Shown piece after piece: positions 34,188 through 46,370 of a stretch of DNA of 64,000 bases. The first letter of the stretch is position 1; every line of letters begins with the position of its first letter. The position numbers and the translations under genes are program-made. This DNA comes from Pseudoduganella namucuonensis (GTDB taxonomy: Bacteria > Pseudomonadota > Gammaproteobacteria > Burkholderiales > Burkholderiaceae_D), in contig NZ_FPBO01000002.1 of assembly GCF_900116645.1 (NCBI RefSeq), positions 1-64,000 on the forward strand, in the 5' to 3' direction. The notes under the pieces are model-generated. The model saw nothing but the letters and a program-made list of their open reading frames with translations. It did no database searches and was not told the origin of the DNA.

Positions 34188-34245
34188 AAAAAGCGCCCAG
34201 GGCTATTTTTGCCGCCGAGGAAAAAGCGCCCAGGGCTATTTTTGC
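34188..34245. repeat. Two direct copies of the family 1 half-palindrome
   Basis: A 25-base unit with the core AAAAAGCGCCCAGGGC is repeated exactly at 34188-34212 and 34221-34245, with 8 bases between. The core is one arm of the palindromes at 20103-20146 and 20213-20258, but here both copies point the same way and cannot pair with each other. They occupy the promoter region of the sigma-factor gene starting at 34275. Confidence 0.85.
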
Positions 34246-34274
34246 TTTGGAGCATTTTTAGAGTAAGCTGGGAC

Positions 34275-35516
34275 ATGCCCGCCGACGATGCCACCAATCT
34301 CACCGCCGCCGCGATCCACCAGTCGCTGGCGGCCGCGCGGCCGCAGGCGCTGGCGGCGCTGTTGCGCCATTTCCGCGACCTGGACCTGGCGCTGAACGCC
34401 TACCGCGACGCCAGCCTGGCCGCGCTGCACGGCTGGCCGCGCTCGGGCATGCCGCGCGACCCGCTGGCCTGGCTGGTGACGCGCGGCCGCAACACGGGCC
34501 TGGACGCCATGGGCGGCCACGCCGGCGTCCGCCCGCCGGACCCGGACCCGCTGTTCGGCGCCGGCGCCACCATGCTCGATCCCGACAGCCACATCCCCTA
34601 CCGCGACGACACGCTGCGCATGCTCTACATCTGCTGCCACCCGGAACTGCCGCCGTCGCACCAGATGGCGCTGGCGCTGCGCCTGGTGCTGGGCGTGCCG
34701 GTGGCGCAGATCGCGCAGGCCTTCCAGGTGCGCGAGGCGGCCATGGTGCAGCGCATCCTGCGCGCCAAGCGCCGCATCGCCGAGGAGATGACGCCGTTCG
34801 AGACGCCGCCGGAGAGCGTGCGCGCGGCGCGCCTGGCGGCCGTCTCGGTGATGATCTACCAGCTGTTCAACGAGGGCTACGGCGCCAGCAACGGCCGCTC
34901 CCACATCCGCGCCGACCTGTGCGAGGAGGCGATCCGCCTGGCGCAGCTGCTGGCCCGCATCTATCCGCGCGACAGCGGCGCCGTGGGCCTGGCCGCGCTG
35001 CTGATGCTGCAGCACGCGCGCGCCCCGGCCCGCATCGACATCCACGGCGCGCCCGTGCCGCTGGACGAGCAGGACCGCGGCCGCTGGGACCACGCGCTGA
35101 TCGCGCGGGCGCTGCCGATGGCGGCCAAGGCCGCCGACTGCAAGCCGCTGGGTCCGTACCAGATCCAGGCGGCGGTGGCGTCCGTGCACGCGCAGGCGGC
35201 CACCGCGCAGGACACCGATTGGGCCGAGATCGACCGCCTGTATCGGGTGCTGGAATCGGTGCACAACTCGCCCATCGTCACCCTGAACCGCGCGGTGGCG
35301 GTCGACCACCTGCAGGGGCCGACGGCGGCGCTGCAGATGCTGGACGCGCTGGCCGGCGAACTGGCCGGCTACGCCTACTATTTCAGCGTGCGCGGCATGC
35401 TGTACAAGCGCCTGGGCCGCGCCACCGAGGCCCGCGCCGCGCTGCAGCGGGCCCGCACGCTGGTGCGCACCGCGCCGGTGGCCGACCAGATCGACATGAC
35501 GCTGAATCTGATCTGA
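34275..35516 (+). CDS. ECF-type sigma factor with C-terminal TPR extension (ECF42-like)
   Basis: The 413-residue protein has sigma region 2 at about residues 15-85 and region 4 at about 120-175 (SHQMALALRLVLGVPVAQIAQAFQVRE is the helix-turn-helix region). A long C-terminal extension of about 220 residues follows, with VMIYQLFNEGYGASNG, VTLNRAVAVDHLQGP and TPR-like YYFSVRGMLYKRLGRATEARA. This is the ECF42 layout, in which the C-terminal part controls activity and there is no classical anti-sigma factor. The family usually sits next to a DGPF/YCII-domain gene, but none is present here. ATG 34275 is chosen because upstream codons run into the repeat units. Confidence 0.88.
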   Translation: MPADDATNLTAAAIHQSLAAARPQALAALLRHFRDLDLALNAYRDASLAALHGWPRSGMPRDPLAWLVTRGRNTGLDAMGGHAGVRPPDPDPLFGAGATMLDPDSHIPYRDDTLRMLYICCHPELPPSHQMALALRLVLGVPVAQIAQAFQVREAAMVQRILRAKRRIAEEMTPFETPPESVRAARLAAVSVMIYQLFNEGYGASNGRSHIRADLCEEAIRLAQLLARIYPRDSGAVGLAALLMLQHARAPARIDIHGAPVPLDEQDRGRWDHALIARALPMAAKAADCKPLGPYQIQAAVASVHAQAATAQDTDWAEIDRLYRVLESVHNSPIVTLNRAVAVDHLQGPTAALQMLDALAGELAGYAYYFSVRGMLYKRLGRATEARAALQRARTLVRTAPVADQIDMTLNLI

Positions 35517-35596
35517 GAATCCGGTCCGCGCGGGAGGTTGAGTTGGTGGGCGTTTCGTGGCAGGATGCCTGCTTGACCAACCCAAGGCGGACCATT

Positions 35597-35887
35597 ATGA
35601 GCACCCCTCCCACCACCGACGAGCAATTCTGGCAGTTGATCGATACCTTCATCAACACCGCCAACGAGAAGGCCCAGACCATGGACCGCAACGTCATCGG
35701 CCCCGCCCTGCTGTTCGCAGCGACCCGTTTCAACGCCTACATGCTGGCCATGGCGACCGGCAACGTCGAGGACTTCGGCAAGCAGAAGGAAGCGGCGATG
35801 AAGTACTACCTGGAGCAGCACGAGAAGATGTTGCGGGATAACTTCACCGACTTCGAGAGCAATTTCGAGAAATACCGTGCCAGCTGA
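35597..35887 (+). CDS. DUF3144-like small protein, first of a tandem pair
   Basis: The 96-residue product contains DEQFWQLIDTFINTANEKAQ, then LLFAATRFNAYMLAM and KYYLEQHEKMLRDNFTDFESNFEKY. The pattern is of a small helical cytoplasmic protein of the DUF3144 type. It has no signal peptide. The next gene encodes a clear paralogue (the DEQFW...ANEK...FA..R.NAY.LA...Y..Q.EKMLRDN pattern is kept) and starts 16 bases after this stop, so the pair arose by tandem duplication. No function is known to me. The sigma-factor gene ends 80 bases upstream. Confidence 0.8.
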   Translation: MSTPPTTDEQFWQLIDTFINTANEKAQTMDRNVIGPALLFAATRFNAYMLAMATGNVEDFGKQKEAAMKYYLEQHEKMLRDNFTDFESNFEKYRAS

Positions 35888-35903
35888 TTCGGAAAAAAAC
35901 AAC

Positions 35904-36191
35904 ATGAGCACCGACAACCCCGACGAGCAGTTCTGGAAGATCGCCGACGAATTCATCCTGCTGGCCAACGAGAAGTCCCAGACCGCCAAGCGCGACCTGG
36001 TGAGCGCCAGCATGCTGTTCGCCTCCTCCCGCTACAACGCCTACCTGCTGGCGCGCGGCAGCAAGTCGCTGGACGACTACAACGCCCGCAAGGAGGAGGT
36101 GATCCAGTACTTCCTGCAGCAGTACGAGAAGATGTTGCGCGACAACGTGGAAGACCACGCCGTCAATTACGACGCGCACCGCTCGTCTTAA
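35904..36191 (+). CDS. DUF3144-like small protein, second of a tandem pair
   Basis: The 95-residue product (MSTDNPDEQFWKIADEFILLANEKSQ...) is a paralogue of the protein encoded immediately upstream, sharing the residues listed there, but with a more basic central part (TAKRDLVSASMLFASSRYNAYLLARGS). ATG 35904 is preferred; the open frame extends back over the end of the previous gene. It is followed by a strong bidirectional terminator at 36193-36220. Confidence 0.8.
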   Translation: MSTDNPDEQFWKIADEFILLANEKSQTAKRDLVSASMLFASSRYNAYLLARGSKSLDDYNARKEEVIQYFLQQYEKMLRDNVEDHAVNYDAHRSS

Positions 36192-36192
36192 A

Positions 36193-36220
36193 AAAAACGC
36201 CCGGGTAACCGGGCGTTTTT
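36193..36220. terminator. Bidirectional terminator between DUF3144 pair and lpdA
   Basis: AAAAACGCCCGG (36193-36204), loop GTAA and CCGGGCGTTTTT (36209-36220) form a perfect 12-base-pair stem with T-runs on both strands. It serves both converging genes. Confidence 0.92.
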
Positions 36221-36232
36221 ATCTGTACCTGC

Positions 36233-38014
36233 TTAACGCTTGCGCGGCGGCGGCAGGTCGGTGCAAGTGCCCTCGTACACCTCGGCGGCCATGCCGATCG
36301 ACTCGCCCAGCGTCGGGTGCGGGTGGATCGTCTTGCCGATGTCGGTGCCGTCGCAGCCCATCTCGATCGCCAGGGCGATCTCGCCGATCATGTCGCCGGC
36401 GTGCGTGCCGACGATGGTGCCGCCGATGATGCGGTGCGTCTCGGCGTCGAACAGCAGCTTGGTGAAGCCTTCGGCGCGGCCGTTGGCCACGGCGCGGCCG
36501 CTGGCGGCCCAGGGGAAGTGGCCCTTCTCGACCTTGATGCCCTTGGCTTTCGCCTCGTCCTCGGTGATGCCGGCCCATGCCACTTCCGGATCGGTGTAGG
36601 CCACCGATGGAATCACCTTCACGTCGAAGTGCGCCTTCTCGCCGTGGGCCGCTTCCGCCGCCACGTGCGCCTCGTGCACCGCCTTGTGCGCCAGCATGGG
36701 CTGGCCCACCAGGTCGCCGATGGCGAAGATGTGCGGCACGTTGGTGCGCATCTGGCTGTCGACGTTGATGAAGCCGCGATCGGTGACGATCACGCCCGCC
36801 TTGTCGGCCGCCAGCTTCTTGCCGTTCGGGCTACGGCCCACGGCCACCAGCACCATGTCGTAGATCTGCGGCGCGGGCGCGGTGGCGCCGGCCTCCGCCG
36901 CCTCGAAGGTGACCTTGATGCCTTCCGGCAGGGCCTCGACCGCGACCGTCTTGGTCTTGGTCATGACGTTGTCGAAGCGCTTCTCGTTGTACTTCTGCCA
37001 GACCTTGACCGCGTCGCGGTCCGCGCCCTGCATCAGGCCATCCATCATTTCGACCACGTCGATGCGGGAGCCGAAGGTCGAGTAGACGGTCGCCATTTCC
37101 AGGCCGATGATGCCGCCGCCGATGACCAGCATGCGTTTCGGGATCTGGCGCAGTTCCAGCGCGCCGGTCGAATCGACGATGCGCGGGTCCTCGGGCACGA
37201 AGGGCAGCTTCACCACGGCCGAACCGGCGGCGATGATGGCGTGCTTGAACTGCACCACCTTCTTCGTGCCGTCGCCGGCGGTGACTTCGATGTGGTACGG
37301 GCTGACGAACTGGCCGACCCCGGTGACGATCTGCGTCTTGCGGGCCTTGGCCATGCCGGCCAGGCCGCCGGTCATGTTCTTGATGACGCCTTCCTTGTAC
37401 TTGCGCACCTCGTCGATGTCGATGGTGGGCTTGGCGAAGGTGACGCCGGTCTTGGACATGTGCGCGGTCTCGTCGATCACCGACGCCACGTGCAGCAGCG
37501 CCTTGGACGGGATGCAGCCCACGTTCAGGCACACGCCGCCCAGGGTGTCGTAACGCTCGACGATGACGGTGTTCATGCCCAGGTCGGCGGAACGGAAGGC
37601 GGCCGAGTAGCCGCCGGGGCCGCCGCCCAGCACCATCATGTCGCAGCTGATGTCGACCTGGCCGGTGTAACCGCCGGCGACCGGCGCCGCCACCGGCGCG
37701 GCCGGAGCCGCGACAGGTGCGGGTGCGGGTGCGGGCGCAGCGGGTGCCGGAGCCGCCGCCGCTGGCGCGGCGGAGGCGCCAGCGCCCTCCTCCAGCATCA
37801 ACAACAGGCTGCCTTCGCCGACCTTGTCGCCGACCTTGACCTTCAGTTCCTTCACCACGCCGGCGTGGCTGGCGGGGATTTCCATCGAGGCCTTGTCGGA
37901 CTCCACGGTGAGCAGGGACTGGTCGACCTTGATGGTGTCACCCACCTTGACCATCACTTCGATGATTTCGACTTCCTTGAAGTCGCCGATATTCGGTACT
38001 TTAACTTCGATCAT
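36233..38014 (-). CDS. lpdA: Dihydrolipoyl dehydrogenase with N-terminal lipoyl domain (E3)
   Basis: The 593-residue flavoprotein reoxidises the dihydrolipoyl groups of the pyruvate dehydrogenase complex with NAD+. Residues 1-80 are a lipoyl domain with the modified Lys in [14 protein letters not shown]. An Ala/Pro-rich hinge covers about 82-118, and the E3 core follows with FAD motif [15 protein letters not shown], redox disulfide CLNVGC, NAD motif [15 protein letters not shown] and the C-terminal HPHPTLGES with the active-site His. An E3 with its own lipoyl domain is typical of Burkholderiales and Neisseria. It starts 10 bases after aceF and is the last gene of the operon. Confidence 0.96.
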   Translation of the reverse strand: MIEVKVPNIGDFKEVEIIEVMVKVGDTIKVDQSLLTVESDKASMEIPASHAGVVKELKVKVGDKVGEGSLLLMLEEGAGASAAPAAAAPAPAAPAPAPAPVAAPAAPVAAPVAGGYTGQVDISCDMMVLGGGPGGYSAAFRSADLGMNTVIVERYDTLGGVCLNVGCIPSKALLHVASVIDETAHMSKTGVTFAKPTIDIDEVRKYKEGVIKNMTGGLAGMAKARKTQIVTGVGQFVSPYHIEVTAGDGTKKVVQFKHAIIAAGSAVVKLPFVPEDPRIVDSTGALELRQIPKRMLVIGGGIIGLEMATVYSTFGSRIDVVEMMDGLMQGADRDAVKVWQKYNEKRFDNVMTKTKTVAVEALPEGIKVTFEAAEAGATAPAPQIYDMVLVAVGRSPNGKKLAADKAGVIVTDRGFINVDSQMRTNVPHIFAIGDLVGQPMLAHKAVHEAHVAAEAAHGEKAHFDVKVIPSVAYTDPEVAWAGITEDEAKAKGIKVEKGHFPWAASGRAVANGRAEGFTKLLFDAETHRIIGGTIVGTHAGDMIGEIALAIEMGCDGTDIGKTIHPHPTLGESIGMAAEVYEGTCTDLPPPRKR

Positions 38015-38024
38015 CGTGTTCCCT

Positions 38025-39686
38025 TCACAGCAGCGTCTTGCGCAGATCGGCCAGCACGTCGGCCAGGTACGCGTTGAAGCGCGCGCCCAGCGCGCCGTCG
38101 ATCACGCGGTGGTCGAACGACAGCGACAGCGGCATCATCAGGCGGGGCTGGAATTGCTTGCCATCCCACACCGGCTTGATCGCGGATTTCGACAAGCCCA
38201 GGATCGCCACTTCGGGCGCGTTGACGATAGGCGTGAACGCCGTGCCGCCGATGCCGCCCAGGGACGAGATGGTGAACGTCGCGCCTTGCATGTCGGCCGG
38301 TTTCAGCTTGCCTTCGCGGGCTTGCAGCGACAGTTCCGTCATTTCGCGCGCGATCTGCGACACCGATTTCTGGTCGGCGTTCTTCACGACGGGCACCACC
38401 AGGCCGTTCGGCGTGTCGGCCGCGAAGCCGACGTTGTAGTACTTCTTGAGGATCAGGTTCTCGCCCTTCTCGTCCAGCGACGAGTTCACGGCCGGGAACT
38501 TCTTCAGCGCGGCGACCGACGCCTTGATCACGAACGCCAGCATGGTCAGCTTGGCGGCGTCCTTGTTCTTGGCGTTGGCGGCGTTGGAGTCGACGCGGAA
38601 CTGTTCCAGGTCGGTCACGTCGGCCTCGTCGAAGGTGGTCACGTGCGGGATCTGCACCCAGTTGCGGTGCAGGTTCGGGCCCGAGATCTTCTTGATGCGC
38701 GGCAGTGGCTGCAGTTCGGTTTCGCCGAACTTGCTGAAGTCCAGCGAAGGCCAGGCCAGCACGTTGAAGTTGGAACCACCGCCGGACGAAGCGGCTGCCA
38801 CCGGCGCGGCGGCCGGAGCCGCCATCACGCCCTTGACGAAGTTCTGCACGTCCAGCTGGGTGATGCGGCCCTTGGCGCCGGTGCCGGGCACGCGGCCCAG
38901 GTCCACGCCCAGTTCGCGGGCGAACTTGCGGATCGATGGCGACGCGTGCGCCAGCTTGCCGGTGGCCACGGAGCCTTGCGACACTGGCGCGGCGGCGGCC
39001 GGAGCCGCGGCCGCCGCGGGAGCCGGTGCGGCCGCGGCGGGTGCCGCCGCCGCTGTGGGAGCCGCGGGGGCCGCCGCTGCCGGAGCGGCGCCGGCGGCGC
39101 CTTCAACGATCAGCACCAGCGAGCCTTCGGCGACCTTGTCGCCCACCTTGACCTTGATTTCCTTGACCACGCCGGCGTGGCTGGCGGGGATTTCCATCGA
39201 GGCCTTGTCGGATTCAACGGTGATCAGCGACTGGTCCTTGGCGATGGTGTCGCCCACCTTCACCAGCAGTTCGATCACTTCGACTTCCTTGAAGTCGCCG
39301 ATGTCCGGCACTTTGACTTCGACCGGGCCGGCGGCTGCCGCTGGAGCGGCGGCGGGCGCCGGGGCCGCGGCGGCCGGCGCGGCGGCGGCGGCTGGCGCGG
39401 GAGCCGCGGCGGCGGCTGGCGCCGCGACCGGAGCGGCGGCGCCGGCGGCGGCGTCTTCCACCATCAGCAGCAGCGTGCCTTCGGCGACCTTGTCGCCTAC
39501 CTTGACCTTGATCTCCTTGACCACGCCCGCGTGGCTGGATGGAATCTCCATCGACGCCTTGTCTGATTCAACGGTGATCAGCGACTGGTCCACCTTGATG
39601 GTGTCGCCCACCTTGACCATCAGCTCGATAACCTCGACTTCCTTGAAGTCGCCGATGTCCGGGACTTTAACTTCCACGATGCTCAT
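38025..39686 (-). CDS. aceF: Dihydrolipoamide acetyltransferase (E2 of pyruvate dehydrogenase)
   Basis: The 553-residue E2 transfers the acetyl group from E1 to CoA. It has two lipoyl domains (residues about 1-75 and 118-195), each with the [10 protein letters not shown](S/A)SH lipoylation site. They are linked by Ala/Pro-rich hinges. A peripheral-subunit-binding domain follows ([19 protein letters not shown], about 255-290), then the catalytic core with the C-terminal active-site motif [18 protein letters not shown] 39686 is used because GGAGC lies just upstream and the lipoyl domain begins there. It starts 20 bases after aceE and ends 10 bases before lpdA. Confidence 0.96.
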   Translation of the reverse strand: MSIVEVKVPDIGDFKEVEVIELMVKVGDTIKVDQSLITVESDKASMEIPSSHAGVVKEIKVKVGDKVAEGTLLLMVEDAAAGAAAPVAAPAAAAAPAPAAAAAPAAAAPAPAAAPAAAAGPVEVKVPDIGDFKEVEVIELLVKVGDTIAKDQSLITVESDKASMEIPASHAGVVKEIKVKVGDKVAEGSLVLIVEGAAGAAPAAAAPAAPTAAAAPAAAAPAPAAAAAPAAAAPVSQGSVATGKLAHASPSIRKFARELGVDLGRVPGTGAKGRITQLDVQNFVKGVMAAPAAAPVAAASSGGGSNFNVLAWPSLDFSKFGETELQPLPRIKKISGPNLHRNWVQIPHVTTFDEADVTDLEQFRVDSNAANAKNKDAAKLTMLAFVIKASVAALKKFPAVNSSLDEKGENLILKKYYNVGFAADTPNGLVVPVVKNADQKSVSQIAREMTELSLQAREGKLKPADMQGATFTISSLGGIGGTAFTPIVNAPEVAILGLSKSAIKPVWDGKQFQPRLMMPLSLSFDHRVIDGALGARFNAYLADVLADLRKTLL

Positions 39687-39706
39687 AGCGTTTGCTCCGT
39701 CTTCTC

Positions 39707-42403
<2,697 letters not shown>

Positions 42404-42499
42404 GTAGTGAGTCTCCTAGTGTGAACGCCCTGCCCCGATCACCAGATCGCGCGGACGGTGCTGCGTGATTATTTACTAAGACTTCGGATTAGTGTGAAG

Positions 42500-42528
42500 A
42501 TTCTAACAGCACTTTTCGTATTTTTCAA
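42500..42528 (-). promoter_or_regulatory. sigma70-type promoter of the pyruvate dehydrogenase operon
   Basis: On the minus strand TTGAAA (42528-42523), a 17-base spacer and TAGAAT (42505-42500) form a near-consensus promoter. Transcription would begin near 42493, leaving a leader of about 90 bases before aceE. Confidence 0.75.
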
Positions 42529-42614
42529 ATTACGATAACGCATTTCATATAGTGGAAAATACTTATTGCCGACGCCGATGCGTGGCCCGCCTCCAAGCGG
42601 CGTCAGCCGGCCAT

Positions 42615-42627
42615 GGGGTCTGACCCC
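42615..42627. repeat. GGGGTC-T-GACCCC palindrome with flanking direct repeats
   Basis: A 13-base near-palindrome GGGGTCTGACCCC is flanked on both sides by AGCGGCGTC(A/G)GCC, at about 42596 and 42630. The GGGGTCAG half also begins the longer palindrome at 50339-50381. Confidence 0.6.
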
Positions 42628-42713
42628 AAAGCGGCGTCGGCCGTTGTTGTCCGCGCCGGGAGGGTCGCTCCGGCCTTATAATTCTGGTTTTCCCCTCCCA
42701 CCCCTCCAAAATC

Positions 42714-43559
42714 ATGTCTGCTCAACTGATCGACGGTATCGCCCTCTCCCAAAAACTGCGCGCTGAAATCGCCTCCCGCGCCGCCGCCCTGACCGCCCAA
42801 GGCAAGCAACCCGGCCTGGCCGTGATCCTGGTCGGCGAGGACCCGGCCTCGCAGGTGTACGTGCGCAACAAGGTCAAGGCTTGCGGCGACGTCGGCTTCC
42901 ATTCCGTGCTGGAGAAGTACGAGGCGGACCTGGGCGAGGCGGACCTGCTGGCGCGCATCGAGGCCCTGAACAACGATCCGGCCATCCACGGCATCCTGGT
43001 GCAGATGCCCCTGCCCAAGCACATCAACCCGCACAAGGTGATCGAGGCCATCGCCACCTCCAAGGACGTGGACGGCTACTCGGTGCTGTCGGCCGGCGAA
43101 CTGATGACCGGCCTGGAGGGCTTCCGCCCCTGCACGCCGTACGGCTGCATGAAGCTGATCGAGTCCACCGGCGTCGACCTGCGCGGCAAGCACGCGGTCG
43201 TCATCGGCCGCAGCAACACCGTCGGCAAGCCCATGGGCCTGCTGCTCTTGCAGGCCAACGCCACCGTCACCATCTGCCATAGCGCGACCCCGGACCTGGG
43301 CCTGTACACCCGCCAGGCCGACGTGGTGGTGGCCGCCGTCGGCCGCCGCGACACGCTCACCGCGGACATGGTGAAGCCGGGCGCAATCGTGATCGATGTC
43401 GGCATGAACCGGGACGATAATGGCAAGCTGTGCGGCGACGTGGACTTCGCGGGCATCAAGGAGGTCGCCTCGCACATCACGCCGGTGCCGGGCGGCGTCG
43501 GTCCCATGACCATCACCATGCTCTTGATGAACACCATCGAATCGGCCGAACGCAAGTAA
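42714..43559 (+). CDS. folD: Bifunctional methylenetetrahydrofolate dehydrogenase/cyclohydrolase
   Basis: The 281-residue enzyme interconverts 5,10-methylene-, methenyl- and 10-formyl-tetrahydrofolate with NADP+. Signatures are [20 protein letters not shown] (catalytic Tyr and Lys region), [32 protein letters not shown] (nucleotide binding) and [18 protein letters not shown] at the C-terminus. Length is normal. It is divergent from aceE and 38 bases before prlC, so it probably shares a transcript with prlC. Confidence 0.97.
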   Translation: MSAQLIDGIALSQKLRAEIASRAAALTAQGKQPGLAVILVGEDPASQVYVRNKVKACGDVGFHSVLEKYEADLGEADLLARIEALNNDPAIHGILVQMPLPKHINPHKVIEAIATSKDVDGYSVLSAGELMTGLEGFRPCTPYGCMKLIESTGVDLRGKHAVVIGRSNTVGKPMGLLLLQANATVTICHSATPDLGLYTRQADVVVAAVGRRDTLTADMVKPGAIVIDVGMNRDDNGKLCGDVDFAGIKEVASHITPVPGGVGPMTITMLLMNTIESAERK

Positions 43560-43597
43560 GCTGCCAATAAGCCGTTTCGACCACATTGGAAAGCCAT

Positions 43598-45685
43598 ATG
43601 ACTACTGAAGCCCTGAACAATCCCCTGCTGGACTTTTCCGGCCTGCCGCGCTTCGACGCCATCCAGCCGGAACACGTGACGCCCGCCATCGACCAGTTGC
43701 TGGCGCAAAGCCAGGCCGTGGTCGACCAGTTGCAGGCGGCCACCGGCGAAGTCACGTGGGACAACTTCGTGGCGCCGCTGGAAAACGCCACCGAGCTGCT
43801 GGGCCGCGCCTGGGGCATCGTCAGCCATCTGAACAATGTGGTCGACACGCCCGAACTGCGCGCGACCTACAACGAGAACCAGCCGAAGGTGACCGAGTTC
43901 TGGACCGCGCTGGCCCAGAACGAGGCGCTGTTCGCCAAATACAAGGCGCTGCGCGCCAGCGCCGGCTTCGACGCCCTGGCGCCGGCCCGCAAGCGCATCA
44001 TCGACAACGCCGTGCGCGACTTCCGCATGGGCGGCGCCGAGCTGCCCGCCGAGCAGAAGGAACGCTTCGCCGCGATCCAGGAGGAGCACGCGCTGACCTC
44101 CACCCGCTTCTCGGAAAACGTACTGGACGCGACCAACGACTACAAGCTGACCGTCGAGGACGAGGCCGACCTGGCCGGCCTGCCGGACGACGTCAAGCAG
44201 GCCGCCAAGGCGCTGGCCGAGAAGGAGGGCAAGGGCGGCTGGATGTTCTCGCTGCACTTCCCGTCCTACTACCCCATCCTGCAGTTCGCCGACAAGCGCG
44301 CGCTGCGCGAGACCGTCTACCGCGCCAACGCCACCAAGGCCTCGGAGTTGGGCGAGGCCTTCAGCAAGCGCGAGGACTGGGACAACACGCAAAACATCGT
44401 CACCCTGCTGAAGCTGCGCGACGAGGAAGCCAAGCTGCTGGGCTACAAGAACTTCGCCGAGGTGTCGCTGGTGCCCAAGATGGCGCAATCGCCCGAGCAG
44501 GTGATCGCCTTCCTCGAGGACCTGGCCAAACGCGCCCGCCCCTACGCCGAGCAGGATTACGCCGAGCTGCGCGCCTTCGCCAGGGACGAGCTGGGCCTGG
44601 ACGAGCTGCAAGCCTGGGACCTGCCCTACGCCTCCGAAAAACTGCAGGAGCGCCGCTACGCCTTCTCGGCCCAGGAGGTGAAGCAGTACTTCCCCGAGCA
44701 CAAGGTGGTCGACGGCCTGTTCCGCCTGATCCCGTCGCTGTTCTCGGTCGCCATCCTGCCGGACCAGGCGCCGACCTGGCACAAGGACGTGCGCTTCTTC
44801 CGCATCGAGCGCGACGGCAAACTGATCGGCCAGTTCTACCTGGACTTGTATGCCCGCGCCGGCAAGAGCGGCGGCGCCTGGATGGACGACGCGCGCGGCC
44901 GCCGCGTCGGCGTGAACGGCGAGGTGCAGACGCCGGTCGCCTACCTGACCTGCAACTTCACCGAACCGGCCGTCGTCGACGGCAAGGTCCAGCCCTCGCT
45001 GTTCACGCACGACGAGGTCATCACGCTGTTCCACGAGTTCGGCCACGGCCTGCACCACATGCTGACGCTGGTGGACGAGATCGGCGTGTCCGGCATCTCC
45101 GGCGTGGAATGGGACGCGGTGGAGCTGCCGTCCCAGTTCATGGAGAACTTCTGCTGGGAATGGGACGTGCTGAGCCACATGACCTCCCATGCGCAGACCG
45201 GCGAACCGCTGCCGCGCGCGCTGTACGACAAGATGCTGGCGGCCAAGAACTTCCAGTCCGGCATGCAGACCCTGCGCCAGGTCGAGTTCTCGCTGCTGGA
45301 CATGCACTTGCACTTCGATTACGACCCGGCCGGCGGCCAGGCCGTGCAGTCGCTGATCGACGACGTGCGCCGCAAGTTCTCCATCGTGGTGCCGCCCGCG
45401 TTCAACCGCTTCCAGAACTCCTTCGGCCACATCTTCTCCGGCGGCTACGCGGCCGGCTACTACAGCTACAAGTGGGCCGAGGTGCTGTCCGCCGACGCCT
45501 ACGCGGCCTTCGAGGAGGCCGCGGCGCTGGGCGGCGGCGCCATTTCGGCCGAGACCGGCAAGCGCTTCCAGCGGGAGATCCTGGCCGTTGGCGGTTCGCG
45601 TCCCGCGCTGGAGTCGTTCACGGCCTTCCGCGGCCGCGAGCCCAGCATCGACGCGCTGCTGCGCCACAGCGGCATGGCGGCCTGA
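43598..45685 (+). CDS. prlC: Oligopeptidase A (M3 zinc metallopeptidase)
   Basis: The 695-residue cytoplasmic peptidase degrades oligopeptides, including cleaved signal peptides. The zinc site is FHEFGHGLHHML with His 479, Glu 480 and His 483, followed by ISGVEWDAVELPSQFMENFCWE, which supplies the third ligand Glu. The N-terminal half is the helical domain of the thimet-oligopeptidase fold. ATG 43598 has GGAAAG upstream; a TTG start four codons earlier is less likely. A glutaredoxin-like gene follows with a 2-base gap. Confidence 0.95.
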   Translation: MTTEALNNPLLDFSGLPRFDAIQPEHVTPAIDQLLAQSQAVVDQLQAATGEVTWDNFVAPLENATELLGRAWGIVSHLNNVVDTPELRATYNENQPKVTEFWTALAQNEALFAKYKALRASAGFDALAPARKRIIDNAVRDFRMGGAELPAEQKERFAAIQEEHALTSTRFSENVLDATNDYKLTVEDEADLAGLPDDVKQAAKALAEKEGKGGWMFSLHFPSYYPILQFADKRALRETVYRANATKASELGEAFSKREDWDNTQNIVTLLKLRDEEAKLLGYKNFAEVSLVPKMAQSPEQVIAFLEDLAKRARPYAEQDYAELRAFARDELGLDELQAWDLPYASEKLQERRYAFSAQEVKQYFPEHKVVDGLFRLIPSLFSVAILPDQAPTWHKDVRFFRIERDGKLIGQFYLDLYARAGKSGGAWMDDARGRRVGVNGEVQTPVAYLTCNFTEPAVVDGKVQPSLFTHDEVITLFHEFGHGLHHMLTLVDEIGVSGISGVEWDAVELPSQFMENFCWEWDVLSHMTSHAQTGEPLPRALYDKMLAAKNFQSGMQTLRQVEFSLLDMHLHFDYDPAGGQAVQSLIDDVRRKFSIVVPPAFNRFQNSFGHIFSGGYAAGYYSYKWAEVLSADAYAAFEEAAALGGGAISAETGKRFQREILAVGGSRPALESFTAFRGREPSIDALLRHSGMAA

Positions 45686-45687
45686 CC

Positions 45688-46308
45688 ATGCGAGCCTCGC
45701 GGATGGCCCTGCTGTTGCTGCTATGCGGCGGCATGGCCTCCGCGCAGATATACAAGTGGACGGACCAAAAGGGCGTGACGCATTTCAGCGACACGCCCCC
45801 GCCCGCCAAGGCCGCCCCCGCCGGCAAGCCGGTCGAGGTCAAGCACTACGACACCGGCCCGGCCACGCCCGCCCTACCCGCCGAGCTGGCCACCGTGGCC
45901 AAGGCCAGCCCGGTCACGCTGTACACCACCCAGGAATGCGACATCTGCAACGCGGCGCGCGCCATGCTGCAAAAGCGCGGCGTCCCGTACACCGAGAAAA
46001 CCGTGCAGAACAGCGACGACATGGCCGCGCTGCGGCGCGCCGGCAGCGCCGGCCGCCTGCCCTACCTGCTCATCGGCCGCGAGCGCCAGACCGGCTTCGA
46101 GCAGGTCACCTGGGACGAGGCGCTGACCGCCGCCGGCTATCCCGCGCAAAGCCTGCTCCCCGCCAACTACCGTCAGACGCCGCCCGCCCCGGCCGCGCCG
46201 CCACCCGCCCGTACCGCCGAGACCACCCAGTCCGGCAAGCCGGAAAATCAAGCGCCGCGCACGCAGCGTTTGCCGCCGGTCAATGCATCGCCGGATTTTC
46301 AATTCTGA
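45688..46308 (+). CDS. Exported DUF4124 / glutaredoxin-like fusion protein
   Basis: The 206-residue protein has a signal peptide (ALLLLLCGGMASA), a DUF4124 domain (QIYKWTDQKGVTHFSDTPP, about residues 20-60) and a glutaredoxin-like domain (about 73-150) with a CDIC redox pair in LYTTQECDICNAARAMLQKR and the cis-Pro motif GRLPYLLIG. A Pro/Ala-rich tail ends the protein. The CxxC motif and signal peptide suggest thiol-disulfide work or substrate binding in the periplasm. It begins 2 bases after prlC, so the two are cotranscribed. Confidence 0.85.
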   Translation: MRASRMALLLLLCGGMASAQIYKWTDQKGVTHFSDTPPPAKAAPAGKPVEVKHYDTGPATPALPAELATVAKASPVTLYTTQECDICNAARAMLQKRGVPYTEKTVQNSDDMAALRRAGSAGRLPYLLIGRERQTGFEQVTWDEALTAAGYPAQSLLPANYRQTPPAPAAPPPARTAETTQSGKPENQAPRTQRLPPVNASPDFQF

Positions 46309-46370
46309 AACCCTGCCGTCGGTGTTGCCCCGGTTAAAATAGCGGATCGCCACCGCTTGCAAGATTGACC

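Larger units (their letters stand above)
42404..42713. other. Divergent intergenic region aceE / folD
   Basis: This 310-base gap holds the aceE promoter (42500-42528, minus strand) in an AT-rich stretch of about 100 bases. Further right are a GGGGTC-T-GACCCC repeat with flanking direct repeats (about 42596-42645) and a TATAAT-like -10 (42677-42682) for folD without a clear -35. No gene was seen. Confidence 0.6.

Noticed and set aside
37680..37790. Ala/Pro low-complexity repeat as a possible tandem repeat
   Set aside because: It is the normal flexible hinge of the lipoyl domain in E3, and similar hinges occur in E2.
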